This document shows positions 1 to 5,931 of a stretch of DNA of 19,532 bases, in pieces. The stretch comes from Frankiales bacterium. GTDB lineage: Bacteria > Actinomycetota > Actinomycetes > Mycobacteriales > SCTD01. The DNA lies in contig JAOPVD010000266.1 of NCBI GenBank assembly GCA_025966295.1, positions 1-19,532 of the forward strand. The letters run 5' to 3'. Within the stretch, counting starts at the first letter, position 1. Every line of letters begins with the position of its first letter. Below the pieces are notes generated by a model, which was given only the letters and a program-made list of their open reading frames with translations, had not been told where the DNA came from and searched no databases. The translations under genes and the position numbers were made by a program.

Positions 1-115
1 ACAGGTGGTAGAGCGCCGCCCACGCAGCCCAGCCCAGGAGGATCAGAAACGCCAAGCCGACTAAGAGCAAGCCCGAGAGCGACAGAGTCAGCCGTAGGCC
101 GCGCAGGCGTTGCAT
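1..115 (-). CDS. Small membrane protein, N-terminal part only (runs off the left edge)
   Basis: The gene starts with ATG at 113-115 on the minus strand and reads off the window after 38 codons, so only the N-terminus is seen. After a basic start (MQRLRGLRLT) comes one strongly hydrophobic helix at about residues 9-35, which would be a membrane anchor or an uncleaved signal sequence. Codon 18 is TTA (62-64), a very rare leucine codon in GC-rich actinobacteria, and the A/T content here is higher than further right. No clear Shine-Dalgarno sequence precedes the ATG. It lies 60 bp downstream of the GNAT gene on the same strand and could share its transcript. Function unknown. Confidence 0.45.
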   Translation of the reverse strand, partial: MQRLRGLRLTLSLSGLLLVGLAFLILLGWAAWAALYHL

Positions 116-175
116 TCGATCAGGATAAGTGGCAGACGGAGAAGGCCGGTTACTCACGCACGGCAGCGGCACCTA

Positions 176-670
176 TTACACGGTCGCCCCGGCGTCCAAG
201 TAGGCAGCCATGACGACGTCGTCCACGTACTCGCCGTTCAACAGGAACTCACCCCGGAGGACACCTTCGATCGAGAAGCCGCACGCTTCGTACAGGCGGC
301 GGGCACGGGCATTCGGTGCAAGGACTCGGAGCGACACCTTGCGCGCACCGCGGCTACGTGCTTCCTCCAGCGCCGATGCCATGAGCCTGCGTCCGATCCC
401 GCTGCCCTGGCGGGCTGGAGCGACCGCCAGCCCGTTGATGACCAAGACATGAGCGTGAGAGGGCAACGGCCCCGGTTGGTTCAGCCTCACATATCCGCTG
501 ACAACCCCCTCCTCCTCGGCAACCAGCACGTCCGCGATGGACTCCACGTCGAGCAACGCCTCGGACGGGGCGGGGGTTGGCCCGGGCGAGACGTCAGCGG
601 TCCACGTCGCAAAGTGGATGGGCAGCAGCACCGCCTCATCGTCAGGACGGGCAAGTCGGATCGTGAGCAC
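176..670 (-). CDS. GNAT-family N-acetyltransferase
   Basis: A protein of about 164 residues with the GNAT fold. The acetyl-CoA pyrophosphate-binding loop is visible as ARQGSGIGRRLM (Q/R-x-x-G-x-G/A), preceded by the beta strand VINGLAVAP and followed by the A-R-R-L-Y-E-A-C-G-F motif of the last helix/strand. Length is normal for a single-domain GNAT. The family moves an acetyl group from acetyl-CoA to an amine of a small molecule or protein; the substrate cannot be told here. The frame also allows a TTG start at 676. I prefer GTG at 670 because a TANNNT-type box (677-682) lies six bases upstream, which fits a leaderless transcript. A small membrane gene follows 60 bp downstream. Confidence 0.85.
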   Translation of the reverse strand: MLTIRLARPDDEAVLLPIHFATWTADVSPGPTPAPSEALLDVESIADVLVAEEEGVVSGYVRLNQPGPLPSHAHVLVINGLAVAPARQGSGIGRRLMASALEEARSRGARKVSLRVLAPNARARRLYEACGFSIEGVLRGEFLLNGEYVDDVVMAAYLDAGATV

Positions 671-676
671 CCGCAA

Positions 677-682
677 ACGGTA
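677..682 (-). promoter_or_regulatory. Candidate -10 box for a leaderless GNAT transcript
   Basis: Reading the minus strand, TACCGT (matches TANNNT) is followed by six bases and then GTG of the acetyltransferase gene. This is the layout of leaderless actinobacterial promoters, in which transcription begins at the first base of the start codon. No good -35 element was seen. Confidence 0.35.
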
Positions 683-713
683 GTCCGACCGGGCAACCGG
701 ATGAACCGCCCCG

Positions 714-899
714 GCACTGGTGGAGGCGCTGAGGACGCGGAGCTGTCGCTCATCCGAAAGACACGGCGGCTCGCCGTCGACACGACCGATGACGGTTCGG
801 TCGAGTCCGGGATCGCCTGGTGGACGAGCTCACAGCTGCCGGCGGCGAGGGGATGGTCGTCAAGCCGTTCGGCGGTACCTGCGGATGATCTAGGGCCCG
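714..899 (+). pseudogene. Remnant of a Pnkp-type polynucleotide kinase-phosphatase (ligase/adenylyltransferase domain)
   Basis: Three plus-strand pieces in different frames line up in order with the C-terminal ligase domain of bacterial polynucleotide kinase-phosphatases, as I remember the family. First, A-L-V-E-A at 714-728 and, after a 5-base insertion, DAELS...TRRLAVDTTDDGSVESGIAWW at 734-822. Second, ELTAAGGEGMVVKPFG at 826-873, which holds the E-G-M-V-V-K-P nucleotidyltransferase motif. Third, Y-L-R-M-I-stop-G-P at 876-899, matching the family's R-E-Y-L-R-I-I-Y-G-P with the second tyrosine turned into TAG. The linker expected between VVKP and REYLR is deleted, and the kinase and phosphatase domains are absent. 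The family repairs and seals RNA together with Hen1. This copy cannot encode a working protein. The call rests on recall of the motif order, not on a search. Confidence 0.6.
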
Positions 900-1217
900 G
901 GGCCTGCGGGGCGAGGAAGGTGAACCGGGCGGTCTTAGCTGGGCCGTCGAGGGCGTCGAAGACCGGCCAGTAGAAGGCGCGCCCCAGCTGGTTGGTTGCC
1001 AGCACGTCCGCGCGGCCGTTGCGGACCCACGCAGGTGCGTTGGCCGGGCGCGCCGAGTCGGATAGGTGCGTGCGTTCGGGGCGAGCATCGCGCCCTCCTC
1101 GCGGCGCAGCCCCGGAGCGCGCCGGTTGCCGCCGTACGCCGGGAGGCCGGCGTCCTGCGGCGTGAGCTTGGCCCGCCGGGAGGCCAGGAACTCACGGACC
1201 TCGGTCTCGTTGTCCAC
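897..1217 (-). pseudogene. Remnant of an XRE-family regulator with MmyB-like ligand-binding domain
   Basis: From a GTG at 1215-1217 the minus strand encodes about 46 residues that match the N-terminus of actinobacterial XRE/HTH_31 regulators (EVREFLASRRAKLTP, then PAYGGNRRAPGLRREE and A-M-L-A). At about 1080 the frame breaks. In the next frame follow ERTHLSDSARPAN and AWVRNGRADVLATNQLGRAF, then the FDAL...TARFTFLAP segment, which is the start of the MmyB-like (MLTR) ligand-binding domain. The recognition half of the HTH and the linker before the ligand domain are missing, and the match stops at about 897, next to the Pnkp remnant. An intact member is about 270-290 residues long. In the family these proteins repress or activate a nearby oxidoreductase gene. 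Here both DNA binding and ligand sensing are broken. Confidence 0.65.
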
Positions 1218-1231
1218 GACGTCGACGCTAG

Positions 1232-1321
1232 GACGCGACCTTCGTTCCGAACGCCGAGGTGAAGGGTGCTCCATCGGTCTACGAGTTCGCCGAGGGCGGC
1301 GCGCTCACGTTCAACTACTGA
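1232..1321 (+). pseudogene. Possible C-terminal tail of a lost gene, unidentified
   Basis: Between a TAG (1229-1231) and a TGA (1319-1321) there are 29 plus-strand codons without a usable start. They read like a protein tail (DATFVPNAEVKGAPSVYEF, then A-E-G-G-A-L-T-F-N-Y-stop). The even mix of residues and the good wobble-position GC suggest a once-coding sequence rather than chance. I do not recognise the family. It lies between the broken MmyB-type regulator and the response regulator, within the same stretch of decayed genes. Confidence 0.25.
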
Positions 1322-1383
1322 ACTGGCGTTCGTGACGCGCTCGTCCGACAACGTTCCCGGTAGCGGGTGGCCGGCCCGACGCC

Positions 1384-1389
1384 GATAAT
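1384..1389 (+). promoter_or_regulatory. Candidate -10 box before the LuxR response regulator
   Basis: GATAAT matches the sigma-70 -10 hexamer TATAAT at five of six positions and lies seven bases before the GTG at 1397. This fits a leaderless transcript and favours 1397 over the in-frame GTG at 1367 as the start. No convincing -35 element lies 16-18 bp upstream. Confidence 0.4.
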
Positions 1390-1396
1390 CCATGCC

Positions 1397-2056
1397 GTGG
1401 CGGAAGACCGCGCTCGGGTGGTGGTGGCCGACGACGACGTCCTGCTCCGGGAGGGCCTGGCCAGTCTCCTGACGACGTCCGGGTTCGACGTCGTCGGCCG
1501 CTGCGCCGAACCTGACCAGCTGCTGGCACTGGTCCGGCAGCTGCGACCCGACCTGGTGATCGTCGACATCCGCATGCCGCCCACGTACACCACCGAAGGC
1601 CTCGACGCGGCGCGGATCATCCGCCACGAGCTGCCCGAGATCGCCATCCTGGTCCTGTCCGCCCACGTCGAGCTCGAGCAGGCGACCGAGCTGCTCGCCA
1701 GCGGGCAGCGCAGCGGCTATCTGCTCAAGGACCGGGTCAGCGACGTCGACGACTTCGTCGAGACCCTGGACCGGATCATCCGGGGGGCCGCGGTGGTCGA
1801 CCCTGCTCTCGTGCAGGAGCTGCTCGCCGCCCGCCGGGTCGAGGACCCGCTGCAGGACCTGTCGGCACGGGAGCGGGAGGTGCTGGCCCTCATGGCCGAG
1901 GGTCGCTCCAACGCCGGCATCGGCCACCAGCTGTGGGTGACCGAGGGCACCGTCGAGAAGCACGTCCGCAGCATCCTGATGAAGCTGCAGATCATGGAGA
2001 CGGCCGAGGACCACCGCCGTGTGCTCGCCGTGCTGACGTTCCTCGACAGCCACTGA
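1397..2056 (+). CDS. NarL/FixJ-type response regulator (receiver + LuxR HTH)
   Basis: A protein of 219 residues. The N-terminal receiver domain has the acidic pocket D12-D14, the phosphoacceptor D57 (LVIVDIRMPP), a serine after the fourth strand (ILVLSAH) and the conserved lysine in GYLLKDR. A linker leads to a LuxR-type helix-turn-helix: LSAREREVLALMAEGRSN, then V-T-E-G-T-V-E-K-H-V-R-S-I-L-M-K-L. On phosphorylation by a histidine kinase it would bind promoter DNA as a dimer. No kinase gene adjoins it. The nearest candidate is the GAF histidine kinase at 5932-7464. An in-frame GTG at 1367 would add ten residues, but GATAAT at 1384-1389 favours 1397. It stands 147 bp before the metal transporter gene and probably has its own promoter. 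Confidence 0.93.
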   Translation: MAEDRARVVVADDDVLLREGLASLLTTSGFDVVGRCAEPDQLLALVRQLRPDLVIVDIRMPPTYTTEGLDAARIIRHELPEIAILVLSAHVELEQATELLASGQRSGYLLKDRVSDVDDFVETLDRIIRGAAVVDPALVQELLAARRVEDPLQDLSAREREVLALMAEGRSNAGIGHQLWVTEGTVEKHVRSILMKLQIMETAEDHRRVLAVLTFLDSH

Positions 2057-2190
2057 GCGACCCCACAGGCCGGTACCCCCGGGCCCCCGCTGGCCGGTAG
2101 CCGGAACTGCAGGTGACGCCGACGACGGCGGAGGCCGGCGCGGCGAGGCTGGGTCCTGAGCAGCCGGCCGCGTCCGGACCGTGGCCCCGA

Positions 2191-2195
2191 GGAGG
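2191..2195 (+). promoter_or_regulatory. Ribosome binding site that decides the VIT-family start
   Basis: GGAGG lies eight bases before ATG at 2204. The in-frame GTG at 2195 overlaps the GGAGG itself and so cannot use it, which makes ATG 2204 the start. Confidence 0.6.
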
Positions 2196-2203
2196 TGAGC
2201 GCG

Positions 2204-2923
2204 ATGCTCTCCGACCTGCCGACCCACGGCGGTGAGTTGCACACGGCCGGCACCGCCGGACGGCTGAACTGGCTGCGGGCCGGCGTGCTCGGCGCCAATG
2301 ACGGCATCGTGTCGGTCGCCGGGATCGTCGTCGGGGTGGCCGGTACGTCGGCCAGCCTCGCTGTCGTGTTCACGGCGGGCCTCGCCGGCCTGGTGGCCGG
2401 CGCGGTCTCGATGGCCCTGGGCGAGTACGTGTCGGTGAGCAGTCAGCGGGACAGCGAAGCCGCCCAGATGGACCAGGAGAAGCGGGAGCTGGCCGCCTTC
2501 CCCGAGGCCGAGCTGGACGAGCTGACCGCCCTCTACACGGCCAAGGGACTCAGCCCGGACACCGCCCGCCAGGTCGCGGAAGAGCTGACCGATCGCGCCC
2601 CCCTCACCGCCCACCTCGAAGCCGAGCTCGGCATCGACCCGGACGACCTGGCGAGCCCTGCACAGGCCGCCGGCGCCTCGGCCTTGTCGTTCACCGTCGG
2701 TGCGCTGCTACCGCTCGCCGCGATCCTCCTCCCACCGCGCGCCTGGCGGGTACCGGTCTGCGTGGCCGCCGTCCTGGTCGCCCTGGCCCTCACCGGCAGC
2801 GTCAGCGCCCGGCTCGGCGGGAGCAGCCCGCGGCGGGCCGCCCTCCGCGTGGTCGTGGGCGGCGCGCTGGGGCTGGCCCTCACCTACGGCATCGGCCATC
2901 TGTTCGGCACCGCCATCGGCTGA
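2204..2923 (+). CDS. VIT1/CCC1-family iron/manganese transporter
   Basis: A protein of 239 residues. The first membrane segment carries the family signature G-A-N-D-G (residues 30-34) followed by IVSVAGIVVGVAG. The second helix leads into SMALGEYVSVSSQRDSE (about 69-85), the other hallmark of the family. A charged helical stretch at about 86-150, rich in E and D, corresponds to the cytoplasmic metal-binding domain. Three more hydrophobic helices end the protein, for the usual five. In plants and yeast the family moves Fe2+ and Mn2+ out of the cytosol into vacuoles; bacterial members are thought to export or detoxify these metals. It is the first gene of a close plus-strand series, with 44 bp to the dehydrogenase gene. 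Confidence 0.92.
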   Translation: MLSDLPTHGGELHTAGTAGRLNWLRAGVLGANDGIVSVAGIVVGVAGTSASLAVVFTAGLAGLVAGAVSMALGEYVSVSSQRDSEAAQMDQEKRELAAFPEAELDELTALYTAKGLSPDTARQVAEELTDRAPLTAHLEAELGIDPDDLASPAQAAGASALSFTVGALLPLAAILLPPRAWRVPVCVAAVLVALALTGSVSARLGGSSPRRAALRVVVGGALGLALTYGIGHLFGTAIG

Positions 2924-2967
2924 CGCGCACGCCGGCGTCGCAACGCATCCACCACCAGAGGAGCGAC

Positions 2968-3900
2968 ATGCACACGACATCGCTGGAGACGGCCCCGCTC
3001 GGCAAGACCACGACACCGACGATCGGGGTCGTCGGCCTCGGTCACATGGGCGGCGCGATGGCAGCCCGGCTGCTCGCCGCCGGGTACGCCGTGCACGGCA
3101 TGAACCGCACCCGTCGGCGGGCCGAGGAGCTGATCGCGGGCGGCCTGCAGTGGCACGACACCCCGTGCGAGGTGGCGGCGGCCAGCGACGTCGTCCTCAC
3201 ATCGCTGCCCGACGACAACGGGTTGGCGGGGGCCGCCTCGGGACCGGCCGGGATCCTCACCGGCCTCAGCGCGCGAACGACGTGGGTCGACCTGAGCACC
3301 GTCAGCCCCGCGGCGAGCCGCGAGATGGCCGTCCGGGTGCGGGCCGCGGGCGCCACCATGCTGGATGCGCCGGTCTCCGGGAGCGTGCCCCAGGTGCGGG
3401 CCGGAACGCTCACGATCATGGTGGGCGGTGACGCCGCGGCCTATGACCGCGTCGAGCCGGTGCTGCGTGAGCTCGGCACGCCCACCCACGTCGGCGCGAA
3501 CGGGCAGGGCCTGGTGCTCAAGCTCGCGGTGAACATCAGCCTCGCGGTCCAGATGCTGGCGTTCGCCGAGGGGCTGCTGCTCGCCACGCGCGCGGGGCTC
3601 GACCGGGAGCTGGTGCTGGACGTGATGACGACCAGCGCGATCGGCTCGCCCATGCTCAAGGCCCGCGCGCCGCTGATCTTCGATCCTCCTGCCGAGGCGT
3701 GGTTCAGCCTCGGGCTCATGCGCAAGGACGTCGAGCTGGCACGCGACACGGCCGACGGCCTCGGTGTGCCGCTGCCCACCGCCGAGCGTGCCGACGCGGT
3801 GCTCGGCCTCGCCCGTGCCCTGGGCTACGAGGGACGCGACCTCGCCGCGCTATTCGAGGTGCTGGAACAGGCTGCGCGGGAGCAGCGGACGGTCACGTGA
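2968..3900 (+). CDS. NAD(P)-dependent beta-hydroxyacid dehydrogenase (3-hydroxyisobutyrate dehydrogenase family)
   Basis: A protein of 310 residues with a good ribosome site (GAGGAG) before ATG. The Rossmann dinucleotide motif is G-V-V-G-L-G-H-M-G (20-28). N-R-T at 46-48 at the end of the second strand is the pattern usually linked to NADP(H). The substrate-binding signature D-A-P-V-S-G-S is at 133-139. The catalytic lysine is K185 in G-L-V-L-K-L-A-V-N, with the partner N189. The C-terminal helical domain has the usual M-R-K-D-V-E-L-A motif. Members oxidise 3-hydroxyisobutyrate or tartronate semialdehyde-type substrates, or reduce succinic semialdehyde or glyoxylate; the substrate is not evident here. 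It lies 34 bp before the exporter gene and is probably co-transcribed with it. Confidence 0.93.
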   Translation: MHTTSLETAPLGKTTTPTIGVVGLGHMGGAMAARLLAAGYAVHGMNRTRRRAEELIAGGLQWHDTPCEVAAASDVVLTSLPDDNGLAGAASGPAGILTGLSARTTWVDLSTVSPAASREMAVRVRAAGATMLDAPVSGSVPQVRAGTLTIMVGGDAAAYDRVEPVLRELGTPTHVGANGQGLVLKLAVNISLAVQMLAFAEGLLLATRAGLDRELVLDVMTTSAIGSPMLKARAPLIFDPPAEAWFSLGLMRKDVELARDTADGLGVPLPTAERADAVLGLARALGYEGRDLAALFEVLEQAAREQRTVT

Positions 3901-3934
3901 GGCCCGGACGACACCCGAGAGAGGGGACACGGTC

Positions 3935-5482
3935 ATGACGCAAGGACTGCCCACCGGCAGCCCCGATCCCCGGCGCTGGCGGGCCCTGACGGTCAGCCTC
4001 GTAGGTGCCTTCATGGTGCTGCTCGACGTCAGCATCGTGAACGTCGCCCTGCCGTCGATCGAGCGCGAGTTCGGCGTCTCCGCCGGAACGGTGCAGTGGG
4101 TGGTGTCCGGGTACGCGCTGGCCTTCGGCCTGGCTCTGGTGCCGGCCGGCCGGCTCGGCGACACGATCGGCCGGCGCCGCATGTTCCTGATCGCCCTGTC
4201 GGCGTTCGTGCTCACCAGCGCGCTGACCGGGGCCGCCCAGACGACCGAGTGGCTGCTCGCCGCCCGGCTGCTGCAGGGCGTGGCCGGCGGCATGCTCATC
4301 CCGCAGAACGTCGGCCTGATCCAGGACATGTTCCAGGGGGCGGAGCGGGCCCGAGCCTTCGGCGTACTCGGGAGCGTGGTCGGGCTGTCCACCGCCGTCG
4401 GCCCGGTGCTCGGGGGCCTGATCCTGAACCTGGCCGGCGGCGCGGGCGGCTGGCGCTGGGTCTTCTACGTCAACGTGCCGATCGGCCTGGCCGCCCTGGT
4501 GCTCGCCGCCCGGCTGGTGCCGGCCAGGAGCACGACCAGTCCCCCTCGCACGCACCTCGACCTCGTGGGCTCGCTGCTGCTCGGTGCCGGCGTGCTCGCC
4601 CTGCTCCTGCCGGTGGTGTCCACCGAGTCGGGTGGCGCGAGCTGGCTGTGGTGGCTGCTCGTCCCGGCCGCGTTGCTCCTCGCGGCGTTCGCCCGCTGGG
4701 AGGTGCGCGCCGCCGGCCGCGGTCGGACCCCCCTGATCGACCCACAGCTGGCACGGACCGCCGGCTTCCCCACTGGGGCGGCCATCGCGCTGGTCTACTT
4801 CACCGGGTTCACCGGCATCTGGGTCGTGCTGGCCTTGTTCTTCCAGGACGGCCTGGGGTACTCGCCGCTGCGCTCCGGTCTGGCGGTGACACCGTTCGCC
4901 CTCGGCAGCGCCGTGTCCGCGGTGCTCGCCGGCCGTGCGGTGCCGCGGTTCGGCCGATGGCTCGTCGTGGCCGGCCTGCTGGCAGCCGCCGTCGGGATTG
5001 GGGCCACGGCCCTTCTCCTGCGCACCGTCGGCGGCGACACAGCGGCGTGGGCGGCCGCGGGCCCGCTCCTGGTGGCCGGGATCGGCGGCGGGATGGTCGC
5101 CTCGCCCAACACCTCGCTGAGCCTGCAGTCGGTGCCCGCGTGGATGGCCGGCGTCGCGGGTGGCGCGCTGCAGACCGCCCAGCGGATCGGCGCGGCCCTC
5201 GGCACCGCCCTGCTGGCGACCGTCTACTACCACGCGCTCGCCGGTACCGGCCGCGGCTTCGGGGCGGCGGTGTCCGACGCGCTGCTGTGCGCCGCAGGTC
5301 TCATGCTGCTCGCGATGCTCATCGCAGTGGGCGACCTGACCGCAGGACGCCACCGCTCGCTGCCGCCCCCGCCGCAGGGCATGACAGGCACGCTCGCCGG
5401 TGTCGTATCGCGGTCGACGCCGCACGAGGGCGTGACGGCGCAATCCTGCGCGCACCCGGTTCTCGTGCCTGATGCCCGCTAG
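3935..5482 (+). CDS. DHA2-family MFS multidrug exporter (EmrB/QacA type, 14 TM)
   Basis: A protein of 515 residues, the usual length for 14-helix drug:proton antiporters. Motif D1 is at residues 30-42 (L-D-V-S-I-V-N-V-A-L-P-S-I, with the membrane acid D31). Motif A is GRLGDTIGRRR (72-82) between helices 2 and 3. Motif C is in helix 5 (G-x(8)-G-P-x-x-G-G). The second half repeats the pattern with motif-A-like GRAVPRFGRW. The C-terminal tail after helix 14 is about 45 residues and soluble. The start is ATG at 3935, preceded by GAGAGGGGA; a longer upstream frame overlaps the dehydrogenase gene and has no family match. It probably exports toxic organic compounds using the proton gradient. No TetR or MarR repressor gene lies nearby, which is unusual for such exporters. 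Confidence 0.93.
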   Translation: MTQGLPTGSPDPRRWRALTVSLVGAFMVLLDVSIVNVALPSIEREFGVSAGTVQWVVSGYALAFGLALVPAGRLGDTIGRRRMFLIALSAFVLTSALTGAAQTTEWLLAARLLQGVAGGMLIPQNVGLIQDMFQGAERARAFGVLGSVVGLSTAVGPVLGGLILNLAGGAGGWRWVFYVNVPIGLAALVLAARLVPARSTTSPPRTHLDLVGSLLLGAGVLALLLPVVSTESGGASWLWWLLVPAALLLAAFARWEVRAAGRGRTPLIDPQLARTAGFPTGAAIALVYFTGFTGIWVVLALFFQDGLGYSPLRSGLAVTPFALGSAVSAVLAGRAVPRFGRWLVVAGLLAAAVGIGATALLLRTVGGDTAAWAAAGPLLVAGIGGGMVASPNTSLSLQSVPAWMAGVAGGALQTAQRIGAALGTALLATVYYHALAGTGRGFGAAVSDALLCAAGLMLLAMLIAVGDLTAGRHRSLPPPPQGMTGTLAGVVSRSTPHEGVTAQSCAHPVLVPDAR

Positions 5483-5522
5483 CGCCAATGCTGACCGCCG
5501 GCTCCGCTGCGATGCTTGGATC

Positions 5523-5885
5523 ATGTTGCGTTGCCTCATCGTCGACGACAGCCCACGGTTCCTGGACGCCGCCCGTGGGCTGCTGGAGCGCGAGGGAATC
5601 GCGGTGGTCGGCGTGGCGTCCACCAGCACGGAAGCACTGCAGCGCATCGAGGACCTTCGGCCGGACCTGACGCTGCTCGACATCGACCTCGGCGACGAGA
5701 GCGGCTTCGACGTCGCCAGCCGGCTGCACCGGGAAGCCAGCCTCGACCCGCCGCAGCTGATCCTGATCTCGACCCACGACGAGCTCGACTACGCCGACCT
5801 GATCGAGGCGAGCCCGGTCATCGGGTTCCTGTCCAAGTCCGCCCTGTCGGCCGACGCCATCCGCGACCTGCTCAGCCGCCGCTAA
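5523..5885 (+). CDS. Stand-alone receiver-domain response regulator
   Basis: A protein of 120 residues that is nothing but a receiver domain: acidic pair D8-D9, phosphoacceptor D53 (LTLLDIDLGDESGFD), the S/T switch position in LILIST, and lysine in GFLSKS. No DNA-binding domain follows before the stop. The start is ATG at 5523; the frame is open upstream to 5472 but that part has no receiver homology and would overlap the exporter gene. It starts 40 bp after the exporter gene and faces the GAF histidine kinase gene across 46 bp, so that kinase is an obvious possible partner. Possible roles are a phosphate sink, a phosphorelay intermediate or an allosteric effector. Confidence 0.88.
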   Translation: MLRCLIVDDSPRFLDAARGLLEREGIAVVGVASTSTEALQRIEDLRPDLTLLDIDLGDESGFDVASRLHREASLDPPQLILISTHDELDYADLIEASPVIGFLSKSALSADAIRDLLSRR

Positions 5886-5892
5886 CAGGCGG

Positions 5893-5921
5893 TCACCCGA
5901 CCACGCGTGTACGGCGGGTGA
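5893..5921. terminator. Hairpin between convergent genes, possible two-way terminator
   Basis: TCACCCG (5893-5899) pairs with CGGGTGA (5915-5921) around a 15-base loop, in the 46-bp gap between the convergent stops of the receiver gene and the histidine kinase gene. There is no T-run on either side, which is common for GC-rich actinobacterial terminators, so the call is tentative. Confidence 0.4.
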
Positions 5922-5931
5922 GCGGACGCGA

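Noticed and set aside
110..973. 287-residue plus-strand frame over the GNAT gene
   Set aside because: Mostly antisense to the GNAT gene. Only its part from about 734 to 822 carries real homology (the Pnkp remnant), and that homology shifts frame afterwards.
700..1396. Mobile element or prophage scar as the cause of the remnant zone
   Set aside because: No integrase, transposase, terminal inverted repeats or target-site duplication could be found; simple decay and deletion explain it.
2057..2203. Terminator or riboswitch between the LuxR regulator and VIT genes
   Set aside because: Repeated GGCCGGTA copies are direct, not inverted, and no convincing stem or known metal-riboswitch motif was seen.
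935..2614. 559-residue open frame on the minus strand across the response regulator and VIT genes
   Set aside because: Gly/Arg/His-rich composition, no domain, and it is antisense to two genes with clear motifs; long antisense frames are expected at this GC content.
3893..5683. 596-residue open frame on the minus strand across the exporter gene
   Set aside because: Antisense to a protein with intact MFS motifs; the translation is low-complexity with no recognisable fold.
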